40,610 bases of DNA from an uncultured Eudoraea sp. (GCA_947258555.1 CAMYJF010000007.1:59531-100140), one strand, 5' to 3'; counted from the stretch's first letter, positions 1 through 9,232 are shown. Notes: a model not told the origin generated them from the letters alone. Made by a program: numbers and translations.

Positions 1-310
1 TCGCCCCAATGAACAATATGACGAGAGCATACCACAGCAGTGCTTTGCCCAGCGTCCAGTTACGGAAGAGTTTTGGAAAGAGAGAGGGGATCAGCCATTC
101 CATGAATAGTACAGAGAATATGAACAGTACACCCAGACTGAGAATAACCAGATCAACCAGCAATTCGCCTGTGGTGTTCTCGATGCCAAAAGGTTGATAC
201 AGCAGGATAAACAGACTCGAGGCAATTCCTACCAATATCACCCATAACAAGTTTTTACGACTTCGTTTGGGCCTGGGAAATGGCGCATTTAAATAATCCC
301 TGATGGACAT
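1..310 (-). CDS. N-terminal part of a membrane protein, probably a LytTR-type regulator (truncated by window edge)
   Basis: Reading the minus strand from an ATG at 310 gives about 103 codons open to the window edge, so the 3' part of the gene lies outside. The product starts MSIRDYLNAPFP, followed by a basic stretch (RPKRSRKN) and three hydrophobic segments at about residues 23-40, 48-68 and 88-103. A short basic head, a first helix ending in YQPFGI and further helices is the usual N-terminus of Bacteroidota membrane-anchored LytTR transcription regulators. The DNA-binding domain would lie beyond the edge, so family membership is inferred from the N-terminal pattern only. It is separated by 112 bp from the next gene. 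Confidence 0.6.
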   Translation of the reverse strand, partial: MSIRDYLNAPFPRPKRSRKNLLWVILVGIASSLFILLYQPFGIENTTGELLVDLVILSLGVLFIFSVLFMEWLIPSLFPKLFRNWTLGKALLWYALVILFIGA

Positions 311-422
311 TCTCTTAAGATATTAACCTTGGCCAGTTATTGTTTAATCAATTTAAAAAATTCCGTCGTCTTACCGATTACAAAATACCAGACAGCTCAT
401 GCCGATCATTGTTTATTTGCAA

Positions 423-1379
423 TTAATCGATCGTTAGGATGCCTAGATGTTTCGGGATCAGGACTTTGGTTTTAGGGGATAACTTTATAACATCCTCTAC
501 AAAAGGAAGGAGCTTTTGTTCAACCGCATCTTGCTGGGAAAAGCCATAGGGCAAACGGAAATTATCCCAGTGGGTGGGTATGATCCATTTCGGGTTATTT
601 GTCACTGCCAATAGCCGTTCATTATACTTGTAAAGACCCAGTTGTGAACGGTTCACTCCGGCAAGCAGAATGTCCGGTTGGAGTCCGACCAATTCCCTTT
701 CCACAAAATTCATGGAACCCATGGTAAGCACTTCATGCTTGGTGAATCTGGCAAGAAACATCAAGGAACCGCCTTCAATGAATTCAGAAACTCTAAGAGG
801 TGCCTCGGGTACTTCTGTATATGTTCTTGAATCCAGGTAATGTTTGTCATTTAAAGCAGAATGGATCGAAGGGATCACTTTCACGGCAAAGTTCTCAAAC
901 TGATAGTCTTCACCTCCCTTAACTGGATATAACTGCTCATTAGGGATACCATAGGCTCGCAGAATATTACAGGTCGTTTCGGTTCCTATTACTTTGGCCC
1001 CGGTTTTTTTGGCTATATAAGGGACATCGGACAGGTGATCGAAATGGGAATGGTGCACCAGGATAAAGTCGGTTTTTTGCACCAGGCTGTCGATACTAAC
1101 GGTATCGGAAACAAAATAATCAGAACGCTTGACGGTTTGCCTGTTGTCATCCGGACTGATGCCCGGACCGGTACCCAGTTTCACCCTGGAGATATAGGGA
1201 TCTATCAAAACAGAGATCTGACCATCACTGATCTGCCAACCGGCAGTACCCAGGTATTTCAATTTAATCGGATCATTTTGTGCAGTCACGATCGAAGAAT
1301 TCAATAAAAATAGTATTGATGCGAGAGCCAGGAAATGGATAGGATCAAAGGAAATCTTGCTTTGTGAGAAGGTTTTCAT
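423..1379 (-). CDS. Exported metallo-beta-lactamase-fold hydrolase
   Basis: A 318-residue protein with an N-terminal signal sequence (hydrophobic about residues 14-33, ending VTAQ). The metal site of the metallo-beta-lactamase fold is clear: HHSHFDH at 109-115 gives H110, H112, D114 and H115. A later ligand candidate is H173 in SIHSA, with a C-terminal His in IPTHWDN. The arrangement resembles UlaG-like or 'Lactamase_B_2' proteins rather than true beta-lactamases. The substrate is unknown; members act on phosphodiester, lactone or ester substrates. It lies 15 bp downstream of the FG-GAP gene, at the end of a run of exported proteins that probably share a transcript. Confidence 0.85.
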   Translation of the reverse strand: MKTFSQSKISFDPIHFLALASILFLLNSSIVTAQNDPIKLKYLGTAGWQISDGQISVLIDPYISRVKLGTGPGISPDDNRQTVKRSDYFVSDTVSIDSLVQKTDFILVHHSHFDHLSDVPYIAKKTGAKVIGTETTCNILRAYGIPNEQLYPVKGGEDYQFENFAVKVIPSIHSALNDKHYLDSRTYTEVPEAPLRVSEFIEGGSLMFLARFTKHEVLTMGSMNFVERELVGLQPDILLAGVNRSQLGLYKYNERLLAVTNNPKWIIPTHWDNFRLPYGFSQQDAVEQKLLPFVEDVIKLSPKTKVLIPKHLGILTID

Positions 1380-1394
1380 GGAACTTGGTTTTTG

Positions 1395-2519
1395 TTATTT
1401 CTTTTTGATATTGAAATAGTAGCGATTAATCTCATCTGAATTCGCTTCGATGATATCCGGAAAACCGTCGTTGTTGAGGTCTGATGAAATGATATCATAG
1501 GTTCTGAAAGATTCAACCGATAAAGGAGCTCGTTGCCACTTACTTCCATTGCCATTATTGATGAATATTACATTATTCTCCCCGGCATTCCCTATGAGAA
1601 TGTCCGTATTTCCATCTAAATTCAGATCGGCAGCAGCTACAGTATAGCTTTTAGTAGACGATGGGTCAAAGATGATAGATTGTGTATATGGATCAGAAGC
1701 ACTCCCCATGTAGATCGCATTGGCCTCATCAATATTCGCTGTAATTATATCCAAATGGCCATCATCATTCACATCGGCCACTGCAACAGAGCGCGTATTA
1801 TCCGTACCGGTACCAAACGGGATTTTCTCTGTGAACCCCAACGCGCCATTATTCAAATAGACATAATTAGGTTGCTTGTCCCTATTAGCAAGAACAAGGT
1901 CAAGGTCACCATCATTGTCCATATCGGCTGCTTCTACATCGATGGTGGAATCTTCTTCGGAACCGAAATTCAAGGATTTTGTGAAGAGCCCCTCACCGTT
2001 ATTAATACAGATTTCGTTAGGCTGACCCCTGTTGGTAATTAAAATATCTACATAGCCATCCTGATCCAGATCTGCCAGGGTAAGATTTCGGCTCGGCGCA
2101 TAAGCCTCCCCGAAGGATTCGCCCTGGCTAAACAAACCCTTGCTGTCATTGATAAACACATAATTTGGTGCCATATCATTGGCCACGGCAATGTCCAGAT
2201 CCCCATCATTGTCCAGATCCGCTAATTCTGCGGCATAGGTAGTAGATCTTCGTGTCCCAAGATCATATTCTACAGTGAAGATCCCTCTACCATCATTTAT
2301 GAAGATGCGATTCTGTCCGGGCCAGTGTCTTCCGTTGGCCACAATGAGGTCAATATCCCCATCTCCATCAATATCACCAGATGCTACAGAGGCAGACCGT
2401 TCTTTGTAGGTTCCCAGAATAAGTCGATTACTACTCATCAGTGTGTGGTCCTGTGCCAAGACAGCAGCTACGGCAAGCCATAAAAATATTTGGATAACAT
2501 TCAAGGATATTCTCTGCAT
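1395..2519 (-). CDS. Secreted FG-GAP/VCBS seven-repeat beta-propeller protein
   Basis: A 374-residue protein with a signal peptide (MQRISLNVIQIFLWLAVAAVLAQ). The rest is seven repeats of roughly 48 residues, each with a D-x-[DN]-x-D-G-x-x-D calcium-loop motif: DIDGDGDID, DLDNDGDLD, DLDQDGYVD, DMDNDGDLD, DVNDDGHLD, DLNLDGNTD and DLNNDGFPD. Seven copies fit a seven-bladed propeller. Each loop is followed by a hydrophobic strand and an Asn-rich turn (VANG, VAND and similar). Such proteins bind partners or polysaccharide, or serve as stand-alone scaffolds; no catalytic domain is visible. Gaps of 39 bp and 15 bp to its neighbours suggest an operon. Confidence 0.88.
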   Translation of the reverse strand: MQRISLNVIQIFLWLAVAAVLAQDHTLMSSNRLILGTYKERSASVASGDIDGDGDIDLIVANGRHWPGQNRIFINDGRGIFTVEYDLGTRRSTTYAAELADLDNDGDLDIAVANDMAPNYVFINDSKGLFSQGESFGEAYAPSRNLTLADLDQDGYVDILITNRGQPNEICINNGEGLFTKSLNFGSEEDSTIDVEAADMDNDGDLDLVLANRDKQPNYVYLNNGALGFTEKIPFGTGTDNTRSVAVADVNDDGHLDIITANIDEANAIYMGSASDPYTQSIIFDPSSTKSYTVAAADLNLDGNTDILIGNAGENNVIFINNGNGSKWQRAPLSVESFRTYDIISSDLNNDGFPDIIEANSDEINRYYFNIKKK

Positions 2520-2558
2520 GGGTATTTGAATAATTAAACGAATAATAGAATTCTATTT

Positions 2559-2984
2559 TTAATGCCACTTAGATTGCAAGCTATGGAAAAGAAAAGCCAT
2601 CCCAATTCCATAAAGTAAAAAAAGTCCGCCAAATAAGATATGGATAGTTAACTGTAGATCAGGAAATCCCTGTGCCGCTCCTTTGCCATCTATTGGCAGG
2701 ATTAAGATCATCAAGTAGGCAAGTATTCCATGAAGCAATCCCCATATAAGCTTATTCTGATAGGAAAATGGAAAGCTGATCCCCATAAAGGCACCGGAAC
2801 AGAGCCCGATCAGAGCTCCAAGAGTCACTACTTCAAGACTACCGTCCCAACTAAAACCACCTGTCAAGCCACCTATGATTGCCATAGCTCTCATCATCAA
2901 ACGACCCCCAATTCCAAGTATCAGCGTGCCCGAGATTAGGCCGGACAGGATTCCAAGTAAGATGTACCTAAAAATTTGACGCAT
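2559..2984 (-). CDS. Small multi-pass inner-membrane protein of unknown function
   Basis: A 141-residue hydrophobic protein with about four membrane segments (about 6-27, 48-70, 79-98 and 111-133) and glycine-rich helices such as GILSGLISGTLILGIGGRLMMR. No recognised catalytic motif. It lies between the PQQ dehydrogenase (38 bp away) and the FG-GAP gene (39 bp away), so it is probably co-transcribed with exported proteins. I cannot assign a function. Confidence 0.7.
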   Translation of the reverse strand: MRQIFRYILLGILSGLISGTLILGIGGRLMMRAMAIIGGLTGGFSWDGSLEVVTLGALIGLCSGAFMGISFPFSYQNKLIWGLLHGILAYLMILILPIDGKGAAQGFPDLQLTIHILFGGLFLLYGIGMAFLFHSLQSKWH

Positions 2985-3022
2985 TCAGATCCTAAATTCA
3001 TATTAAGTCAACAACAGTGTCT

Positions 3023-5197
3023 TCAGAGAGAAAAAGCCATGTAAGTATCTCCTGAGGATGTTCCCATTTTGCCTCCACCACAGGCAATTACAAGGTACTG
3101 TTTTCCATTTACCTCATAAGTGGCTGGAGTGGCATATCCTCCTGCAGGAAGCTCGGTTTCCCATAAAAGTTTCCCTGTCTCCATATGAAATACCCTCAAT
3201 TTTTCATCCTTGGTTGCGGCTATGAATATGATGCCTCCGGCAGTGATCACAGGGCCGCCATAATTTTCTGTTCCTGTTACCGGATGGTCGGGATCTTTCA
3301 GGCCCTCCTCATGTCCCAGCGGAATGGTCCATTTATACTCCCCTGTATTGAGGTCAATGGCATTCAGTGTGCCCCATGGGGGTTTTACGACCGGATAGCC
3401 GGTTTGATCCTTAAAGCGTCCAAATCCTACCATGGCATAAGGAGTGCCATCCGTTTTTTCTGCCCTATGGTCCGTTTCAATTTCCTCTTCCAATCCACTA
3501 AGAAAGGCCGTAATATTTGCCACTTCGTCCAGGGTTAAATTCGGCAAAGCTGGCATGGCCCCTTTTCCCAGAACCATAGTCTGACCTATTTCCTCCGGTG
3601 ACAATCTTGAGCTAACCTGCTGAAGTTCCGGAATAGCCCCAAGGCCTTGCAGATTTCCTCCATGGCATCGGGCACAGTGAATTTGTGTGAGGCCCTTCCC
3701 GCTGGAAGCCGAACCGACTTTGGCCATGCGGACGATCCAGGCCATTTCATTGCTATTGACATACATGGTCCCATCCCGTGGGTCTACTGCCGCTCCTCCC
3801 CATTCGGCACCTCCGTCTGCGCCGGGGTATAAGATGGTGCCCAGTGTGTCCGGCGGAATAAATTGGCCTTTCGAAGTGACCTGTTTAAATCTATCCCTTA
3901 CGCTAAATCCTTTCTCATTCTGTGCCTGGTCAATAAAGTCGTCAACGAAAGCAGCTTCATCTGGCTTATAAAGATCTTCTTCCTTTAGTAATTGTCTGGC
4001 AAAAGGTGCTGGTTTCAAAGGTAGCGGCTGAGTAGTTGCAGCAGTATCTCCAATAAGTGTAGTTTGTGGATAGGGTTGTTCTTCAATTGGGTATAGCGCC
4101 TCTCCTGTAAGTCGATTAAACACAAAAACGTGACCGCTTTTAGTTACCTGGGCAACAGCTGGTATTTTTTGTCCGTCTCGTTCCACATCAAGCAGATTCG
4201 GCGGGGCAGGTAAGTCCCTGTCCCATACATCGTGATGGACGAATTGAAAATGCCAGATCCGTTCTCCGGTATCTGCATTTAAAGCGATTAGGGAATTGGC
4301 AAATAAGTTGTCCCCGATACGAGCACCCCCGTACCAATCAAAGGCAGATGAGCCTGTAGGCACATATACGATGCTATTTTCTTCATCCAATGCCATACCG
4401 GCCCAATTATTGGCACCCCCAATTCGTGGATCCTGATAGGCATTCTCGGGCCAGGTTTCATAGCCGTATTCCTCGGGATATGGTATGGTATGGAAGATCC
4501 ATTCTAATTCTCCGGAAAGTACATCATAAGCCCGGATATGGCCTGGTGCCGCGCCCGGGGATTCTGAAGTGCGAAAACCAATGATGTATAAATTCTTGTA
4601 AATGACCCCGGGGGTAGTCATAACAACAGGTAATTTTTCGGGATCCCTTCCGAGGTTTTCCCGAAGGTCTATTGCTCCATCCTTTCCGAAAGAAGAAATC
4701 ACTAGCCCCGATTCAATATCAATGGCATGGAGGAAGCTTCCGGAACTAAAGAAGAGTCGGCTTTTTGCATCGCTATCAGAAGGCCAGTATGCAAAACCAC
4801 GACATAATCCCAGGCCGGTTTCATCAGTGTTTCCGGGTGTGAATTCCCATAGTTTTTTTCCTGTGGCCGCGTTGACAGCAAAGAGTACATTGGATGCATT
4901 TACACCAAAAAGTTTGTCGCCAATGACCATAGGGTTATTTTGGATCTGAGAATTGGAGTCCTGGTTAAGGCCATCGCTCTGGTATGTCCATGCGATTTTA
5001 AGCTGATCTACATTCTCTGTATTGATCTGATCCAGTGTCGAGAAATGCGATCGGTGGGGATCGCCCAGGTAGTGTGACCAGGTTTGGAAATAAGGGTTTT
5101 CCTCCCATGAATGTCCATCATACGCTTCCTGCTCTGCCAATTTTTTACAACTGAAAAGACAGAGCAATAAAATGGGGACAAGTTTTACATATCTCAC
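3023..5197 (-). CDS. PQQ-dependent dehydrogenase (quinoprotein) with inserted cytochrome c domain, lipoprotein
   Basis: A 724-residue protein with a lipoprotein signal (MRYVKLVPILLLCLFSCKK, Cys after LFS). The body is a quinoprotein beta-propeller: repeated 'G.l.W' blade signatures include GKKLWEF, GELEWIF, GERIWHF, GEYKWTI and GKLLWET, and NNWAGMALD and VPTGSSAFDWYGG resemble the glucose/alcohol dehydrogenase core. A haem c motif, CARCH, lies at residues 508-512 inside the propeller sequence, so the cytochrome interrupts it before the last blades. The known family role is periplasmic oxidation of sugars or alcohols, with electrons passed by the haem to the respiratory chain. The substrate cannot be read from sequence, and no PQQ biosynthesis genes are in the window. 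Confidence 0.88.
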   Translation of the reverse strand: MRYVKLVPILLLCLFSCKKLAEQEAYDGHSWEENPYFQTWSHYLGDPHRSHFSTLDQINTENVDQLKIAWTYQSDGLNQDSNSQIQNNPMVIGDKLFGVNASNVLFAVNAATGKKLWEFTPGNTDETGLGLCRGFAYWPSDSDAKSRLFFSSGSFLHAIDIESGLVISSFGKDGAIDLRENLGRDPEKLPVVMTTPGVIYKNLYIIGFRTSESPGAAPGHIRAYDVLSGELEWIFHTIPYPEEYGYETWPENAYQDPRIGGANNWAGMALDEENSIVYVPTGSSAFDWYGGARIGDNLFANSLIALNADTGERIWHFQFVHHDVWDRDLPAPPNLLDVERDGQKIPAVAQVTKSGHVFVFNRLTGEALYPIEEQPYPQTTLIGDTAATTQPLPLKPAPFARQLLKEEDLYKPDEAAFVDDFIDQAQNEKGFSVRDRFKQVTSKGQFIPPDTLGTILYPGADGGAEWGGAAVDPRDGTMYVNSNEMAWIVRMAKVGSASSGKGLTQIHCARCHGGNLQGLGAIPELQQVSSRLSPEEIGQTMVLGKGAMPALPNLTLDEVANITAFLSGLEEEIETDHRAEKTDGTPYAMVGFGRFKDQTGYPVVKPPWGTLNAIDLNTGEYKWTIPLGHEEGLKDPDHPVTGTENYGGPVITAGGIIFIAATKDEKLRVFHMETGKLLWETELPAGGYATPATYEVNGKQYLVIACGGGKMGTSSGDTYMAFSL

Positions 5198-5227
5198 AGT
5201 TATAGGTTTTGTTGGTTTTTCTGGTGC

Positions 5228-5608
5228 TCATTCATGCACTTTAATCCATTCAATAGATCCGTCTTGATTTAATTTGACTACCATAGTCTTGGTTTTTACA
5301 GTCCAGTTCATCAATCTTGTTTCTGAAATCCGGTAATATAAATGACCTTCTTCATGATAGTCAGGATCTCCCAGTGCTTCTAAAAGTTGTACTTCGGTCA
5401 GGGATCGAATAGTGTCATTGTACAAGACCGCTTCATACATCTGCTCCCTATAGACATAATCCTTTCCTTCCTTTAGTGCCCATTTGTCTTTGTCAAATGG
5501 GATCTCAATGTTTTCTGATGCCAGCTTGCTTGTTGCTTTATCTTCCTGGTCTGACTTACAGGAGAGTATAGCTGACAAGAGCAAAAGGAGTATTAGAATT
5601 CTATTCAT
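5228..5608 (-). CDS. Small lipoprotein of unknown function
   Basis: A 126-residue protein with a clear lipoprotein signal (MNRILILLLLLSAILSCKSDQED). After a charged linker there is a mixed alpha/beta region with IRSLTEVQLLEALGDPDYHEEGHLYYRI, reminiscent of small outer-membrane-assembly-like lipoproteins where a 'LLG.P' turn precedes beta strands, followed by VKTKTMVVKLNQDG. This similarity is too weak for an assignment. It lies 30 bp upstream of the PQQ dehydrogenase gene and 12 bp after the next membrane-protein gene, so it is likely in the same operon. Confidence 0.7.
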   Translation of the reverse strand: MNRILILLLLLSAILSCKSDQEDKATSKLASENIEIPFDKDKWALKEGKDYVYREQMYEAVLYNDTIRSLTEVQLLEALGDPDYHEEGHLYYRISETRLMNWTVKTKTMVVKLNQDGSIEWIKVHE

Positions 5609-5620
5609 AGTTCAAAAGTC

Positions 5621-5896
5621 TTAAATATAGTTCTCGAGATATTCCATCAGATCTCCAACGGCTAAAGTGGCCCAAAGTAACAATAAGGCAAAAGCGATCT
5701 TTAGCCATACCGGGATCGAGAATCCTAGTCGTTTTTCAATTGCCATACTGATTGGCGGAAGATAAAATAGTGAAACCACTAAATAGAAAATTCCGGGTAC
5801 AGGATGTATAAGGATCAAGTTCAATATTCCTATCAACAGGAAAAGGAGGCCAAAGGCCCAGCTTATAAGCTTCCAGCTTTTTGAATTTTTCTCCAT
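5621..5896 (-). CDS. Small membrane protein, about 91 residues
   Basis: I chose the ATG at 5896 (MEKNSKSWKLISW). The longer reading from 5980 would overlap the end of the alkaline phosphatase gene by 65 bp and add only basic, low-complexity residues. The product has three hydrophobic helices (about residues 10-28, 31-50 and 66-84) and no recognised motif. It sits 19 bp after the phosphatase stop and 12 bp before the lipoprotein. Function unknown. Confidence 0.65.
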   Translation of the reverse strand: MEKNSKSWKLISWAFGLLFLLIGILNLILIHPVPGIFYLVVSLFYLPPISMAIEKRLGFSIPVWLKIAFALLLLWATLAVGDLMEYLENYI

Positions 5897-5915
5897 GGGT
5901 CGACTAATTTTTTTG

Positions 5916-7088
5916 TTATTCTGTCTTAATGAGGCTTTTAAGGATTTGCCCGATCTGCCAATTTCGGTCGACATCCACAAAATATTCAGCTCCCGGGCCT
6001 TTAGCTAATAAGGGAACTACCGTGGCTGTATGATCTTGTGAGCCCCAGATGATCTGCATGTTGGGGTATTCGTCGAAATCTACACCTGCTGCCATTCCGC
6101 CAGTCTCATGATCGGCAGTAAAAACAACCAAAGTATTGCCTTGTTTTTCGGCAAAATCGAGGATGAGGCGAAGTGTTTCTTCAATGGCTTTCAGGCCTTT
6201 TAAGACGCGTTTGGAATCATTCCTATGAGAACCGGAATCAATTTCTTCGCATTCAACCATAAGAGCAAAAGGGGTATCTTCTTTTGTCAAATAGGTTAAG
6301 GCCAGGGTAGTCAATTCAGGAAGATTGGGTGTAGATCCCAGATCCTGTAACTCATCTTCACTATAGATAGCCGCAATAGGCTGTAATGGATTTGACTGGG
6401 AGGGTAAAGTCAGGCTTTTGTCAAGAAAATGAAATCGCTGTTTTAAGATTTCCATGGTTTCTTCCAATTCAGGGACTTCCCCTTCACCAATATCTTCCAG
6501 TTCCCCAAAGAGAATATCGAGCTCGCTGGAAGCTGTTTGTTCCAGGATATCCCTGGCATTATCCCTGGATTTGGTGTGTGCTACAAAAGCTGCAGGTGTG
6601 GCATCCCACACATAGGAATCGGTTACTATAGCGGTGTTATAGCCATTAGAGCTGGCCACCTCAAATACATTGGCCACGCTATTCCCTTCAGCATCCATAC
6701 CAATGACGTCAAAGAAGGTGGGTGTTCCGGTAGCCATAGCCGTTGCCGAGGCACCAGAATCGGTGATGGGCCCATAGGTAGAGCGTGTATCATGCCAGGC
6801 CCGGACATCAAATCGTTGCCATACCGATTGTGCGCCTGTTTCATTTTGGGACATCATTGCCAGGGATAGATGGCTGAAACCCATACCATCGGCAATAAAA
6901 AAGATGATATTCTTTGGTTGAGAAGGAATACTGTCTAACTGCAAAGCTTGCGATTCTGCCTGAGGGGAAAATTGAATGTCTGCAGGAGATGTTTTGGCGA
7001 TCTTCCAATTAAAAATGTAAAAGACCCCAATAAGCAGGAGCGCCAATATAAGGGTTGTGATAAGCGCCGTTTTTTTCCAGGGTTTCAT
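5916..7088 (-). CDS. Alkaline phosphatase, PhoA family, membrane-anchored
   Basis: A 390-residue protein with an N-terminal hydrophobic anchor (about residues 8-27) and then a complete alkaline phosphatase domain. By alignment from memory with E. coli PhoA, the active-site residues all have counterparts: D67 (IADGMG), nucleophile S111 (TDSGASATAMATG), D162 and T164 (DATPAAFVAH), R175, E279, D284 and H288 (spacing E-x4-D-x3-H), D326-H327 (TADHETGG) and H353 (QDHT). The reaction is hydrolysis of phosphomonoesters to phosphate outside the cytoplasm, usually for phosphorus supply. There is no obvious cleavage site after the hydrophobic stretch, so it may stay anchored. It is the first gene of the run 7088-423. 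Confidence 0.93.
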   Translation of the reverse strand: MKPWKKTALITTLILALLLIGVFYIFNWKIAKTSPADIQFSPQAESQALQLDSIPSQPKNIIFFIADGMGFSHLSLAMMSQNETGAQSVWQRFDVRAWHDTRSTYGPITDSGASATAMATGTPTFFDVIGMDAEGNSVANVFEVASSNGYNTAIVTDSYVWDATPAAFVAHTKSRDNARDILEQTASSELDILFGELEDIGEGEVPELEETMEILKQRFHFLDKSLTLPSQSNPLQPIAAIYSEDELQDLGSTPNLPELTTLALTYLTKEDTPFALMVECEEIDSGSHRNDSKRVLKGLKAIEETLRLILDFAEKQGNTLVVFTADHETGGMAAGVDFDEYPNMQIIWGSQDHTATVVPLLAKGPGAEYFVDVDRNWQIGQILKSLIKTE

Positions 7089-7193
7089 TTGTAATGTTTA
7101 TAGAACAATGTCAATTCTTAGTGTCTTTTGAGCGTTGTTAAATCAGCATACGGATAGGGAAAAAATGAAAACTTCCTTATTTATCTGAAACAT

Positions 7194-7949
7194 CTATTCA
7201 TTGTTCAAGGCTTTCTCCAGGCAGGCTTCTAATTTTTGGATCTGTTCTATCTGAACCTCACATCGATAGAGTGCATGACCGGTGTTTAACCATAATGACG
7301 CTAGGATTTGATCCAATTCTTCCGAACCGAATTGCGCCTTTAACTTGTCGTATTGGATCACATTGATGACCGTATCCCGGACATTAGCCCAATTCATATC
7401 AACTTCCCGGAAGACAACATCGGCATTCATCATACCGTGTTTTTCGGAAAAGGGTCGAACCATTTCCATTTTAATCTTATTAAAACCTCCAAAGCTTGCT
7501 TGGGTCTCTTTTTCTTCTTTTATGTAATCATTTAAAGCTTCCCGAACCTCGTCGTTAGTGATCGTAGCCATTTTGTCTAAATGGTTTTCTGTAATGATCG
7601 GATTGTAGTACCGGGTCAATCGGAGTAAATGATAGTTAGTTTCATCGTTGTAGCTTTCCTCCCCCCTTATTTCCTGATATAGATGTCTATGAAGAAGCTG
7701 ATGTTCAGTAAATCGATCTGCATCTGATCGTACATTGGTACGCGCCAGGTCCAAATCCCCAAGAACTTTTTCAAATATTTTTTTCTCCTCTTGGAGTGTT
7801 ATTCTGTTCTGATTCCAATTATTGAGTTGCAAGGCGATCAAAATTCCGACTACAACCAGTACGATCTCACCCACTGCGTAAGCAAGATATCTTGTAGCCC
7901 TGCCTTCGGCGAGAAGTGATCTGCGGATGTTTCGAAAGAATTTGAACAT
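7194..7949 (-). CDS. DUF6090-type membrane-anchored protein
   Basis: A 251-residue protein beginning MFKFFRNIRRSLLAEGRAT, then one membrane helix (YAVGEIVLVVVGILIALQLNNWNQ, about residues 26-45), then a long helical soluble part. The N-terminal 'R.....EG....YL.YA.GEI.LVV.GILIALQ.NNWN' pattern is characteristic of the DUF6090 family, abundant in Flavobacteriaceae and of unknown function. The soluble part is mostly charged helix without conserved catalytic residues that I can see. It is divergent from the DinB gene, 216 bp apart from its chosen start. Confidence 0.8.
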   Translation of the reverse strand: MFKFFRNIRRSLLAEGRATRYLAYAVGEIVLVVVGILIALQLNNWNQNRITLQEEKKIFEKVLGDLDLARTNVRSDADRFTEHQLLHRHLYQEIRGEESYNDETNYHLLRLTRYYNPIITENHLDKMATITNDEVREALNDYIKEEKETQASFGGFNKIKMEMVRPFSEKHGMMNADVVFREVDMNWANVRDTVINVIQYDKLKAQFGSEELDQILASLWLNTGHALYRCEVQIEQIQKLEACLEKALNNE

Positions 7950-8165
7950 GAATATGGGTCAGTTTTAAAATAGCAGCCATCCACTTCATGTTAACCTTTT
8001 TAGCAAGCTGCTTTTAGTGTACTCTAATATAGCAAATTAAACATCGCATCTTTGTCGCCTTACTGCTTTTGGATCAGGAACAATGTTCGTGAGAAGGGGC
8101 TGTACTTATGTATTATTGAATTCCAGCTGAATCCCTATCTTTTGGTCTCATTTAATTCTTCCAAA

Positions 8166-8702
8166 ATGAAAAAATTGATCACTACTGCTGTATTATTGGG
8201 ATGTATATTTATTATTTCCGGACAGTCAGCAGATATCCCCAGAACCCCATTCACCCAAATGTATCTACCAGTCTGGGAAGAGGCCAGGGATCATTGCCTG
8301 GAAATTGCCAAAGCCATGCCTGAGGAGCTGTATTCATACAAGCCCACGGAGGTTAGCAAGACATTCGGGGAACAAATGGTTCATATTGGTTATACCATAG
8401 AATTGCTCACAAAACGATATGTACGAGGCATGGAAGTGGTGCCGGATACGCCGGATGCCAATGAGATGACTAAAGAAGAGATCCTGGAATTACTGGAAAG
8501 TGGTTTTAGCTATACAACTGAAGTTATTTATACAATTGAACAGTCACAATTAGATGAAACCTGTGTTATGTATCACAGTGGAAATACTGTGAGCAGAGCT
8601 TTTGCTTTTTTTTATGTGCAGGACCACCTTACTAATCACAGGGCCAAGGCAAATTTATACCTGCGTATGAATGGGATAGACCCTCCGGAATACACATGGT
8701 GA
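8166..8702 (+). CDS. Exported DinB-family protein
   Basis: I chose the ATG at 8166 because it starts a normal signal peptide (MKKLITTAVLLGCIFIISGQ). The in-frame upstream extension from 8052 encodes nothing like a domain. The 178-residue product has the DinB/YfiT four-helix pattern: FTQMYLPVWEEARDHCLEIAKAMPEE is broken helix 1, and the three-His metal site is H73 (QMVHIGYT), H154 and H158 (QDHLTNHRAK), followed by the usual end motif YLRMNGIDPPEY. DinB proteins are metal-binding helical bundles, some acting as thiol transferases. The reaction here is unknown, and export outside the cytoplasm is inferred from the signal. It ends 1 bp before the convergent gene. Confidence 0.85.
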   Translation: MKKLITTAVLLGCIFIISGQSADIPRTPFTQMYLPVWEEARDHCLEIAKAMPEELYSYKPTEVSKTFGEQMVHIGYTIELLTKRYVRGMEVVPDTPDANEMTKEEILELLESGFSYTTEVIYTIEQSQLDETCVMYHSGNTVSRAFAFFYVQDHLTNHRAKANLYLRMNGIDPPEYTW

Positions 8703-8703
8703 T

Positions 8704-9060
8704 CTAATGCTGATCCGGATATTCTTCAAAGTCCATAGAGGCTAGAACTTTGTCCCATCGGGTGGTAAAAGGGCTGTTATAAAGTTCTTTCAGAAGACGT
8801 TTACGACGCCGTTCGGAAATGTCCAGCGTATCTATGATAGCTCGTCGCTTTGCAATGAGGTCTCTTCGTTCGAGTTTCTTTTTCAAACGCTCATCGGCAG
8901 AAAGCACCAAATTGGATTCAAATTGACCAAGAACCGTACGTTCCCGAATTTTTAATTCATTTGTTGATGGCAGGGCTACAGAGTCTTGGGCCATCAGATC
9001 AGAACTTCCGATCAGAAGGAAGAGGCATATAATATGAAAGGGCAAAGCTTTAATCTTCAT
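8704..9060 (-). CDS. Small secreted protein of unknown function
   Basis: A 118-residue protein with a signal peptide (MKIKALPFHIICLFLLIGSSDLMAQ). The mature part is strongly charged and helical: two Arg/Lys-rich stretches, RLKKKLERRDLIAKRR and SERRRKRLLKELYN, then an acidic end, DFEEYPDQH. Exported proteins of this style are common in Flavobacteriaceae and lack an assigned role. No motif is recognised. It is convergent with the DinB gene. Confidence 0.65.
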   Translation of the reverse strand: MKIKALPFHIICLFLLIGSSDLMAQDSVALPSTNELKIRERTVLGQFESNLVLSADERLKKKLERRDLIAKRRAIIDTLDISERRRKRLLKELYNSPFTTRWDKVLASMDFEEYPDQH

Positions 9061-9232
9061 TTCCAGAGATTGTGCCGTAACTCATTGCAAATTAGGATAT
9101 TTTGCTCTAAATAAAAGGACAAATCGACGTCATATGAATCCACTTGTCGAATTTTTCCGGACTTTGGTCGGTAAGTGACCGTATGAGTTCTTGATGCTCG
9201 AAATATGCGCTTAAAAATTGCAGGGAAATCTA

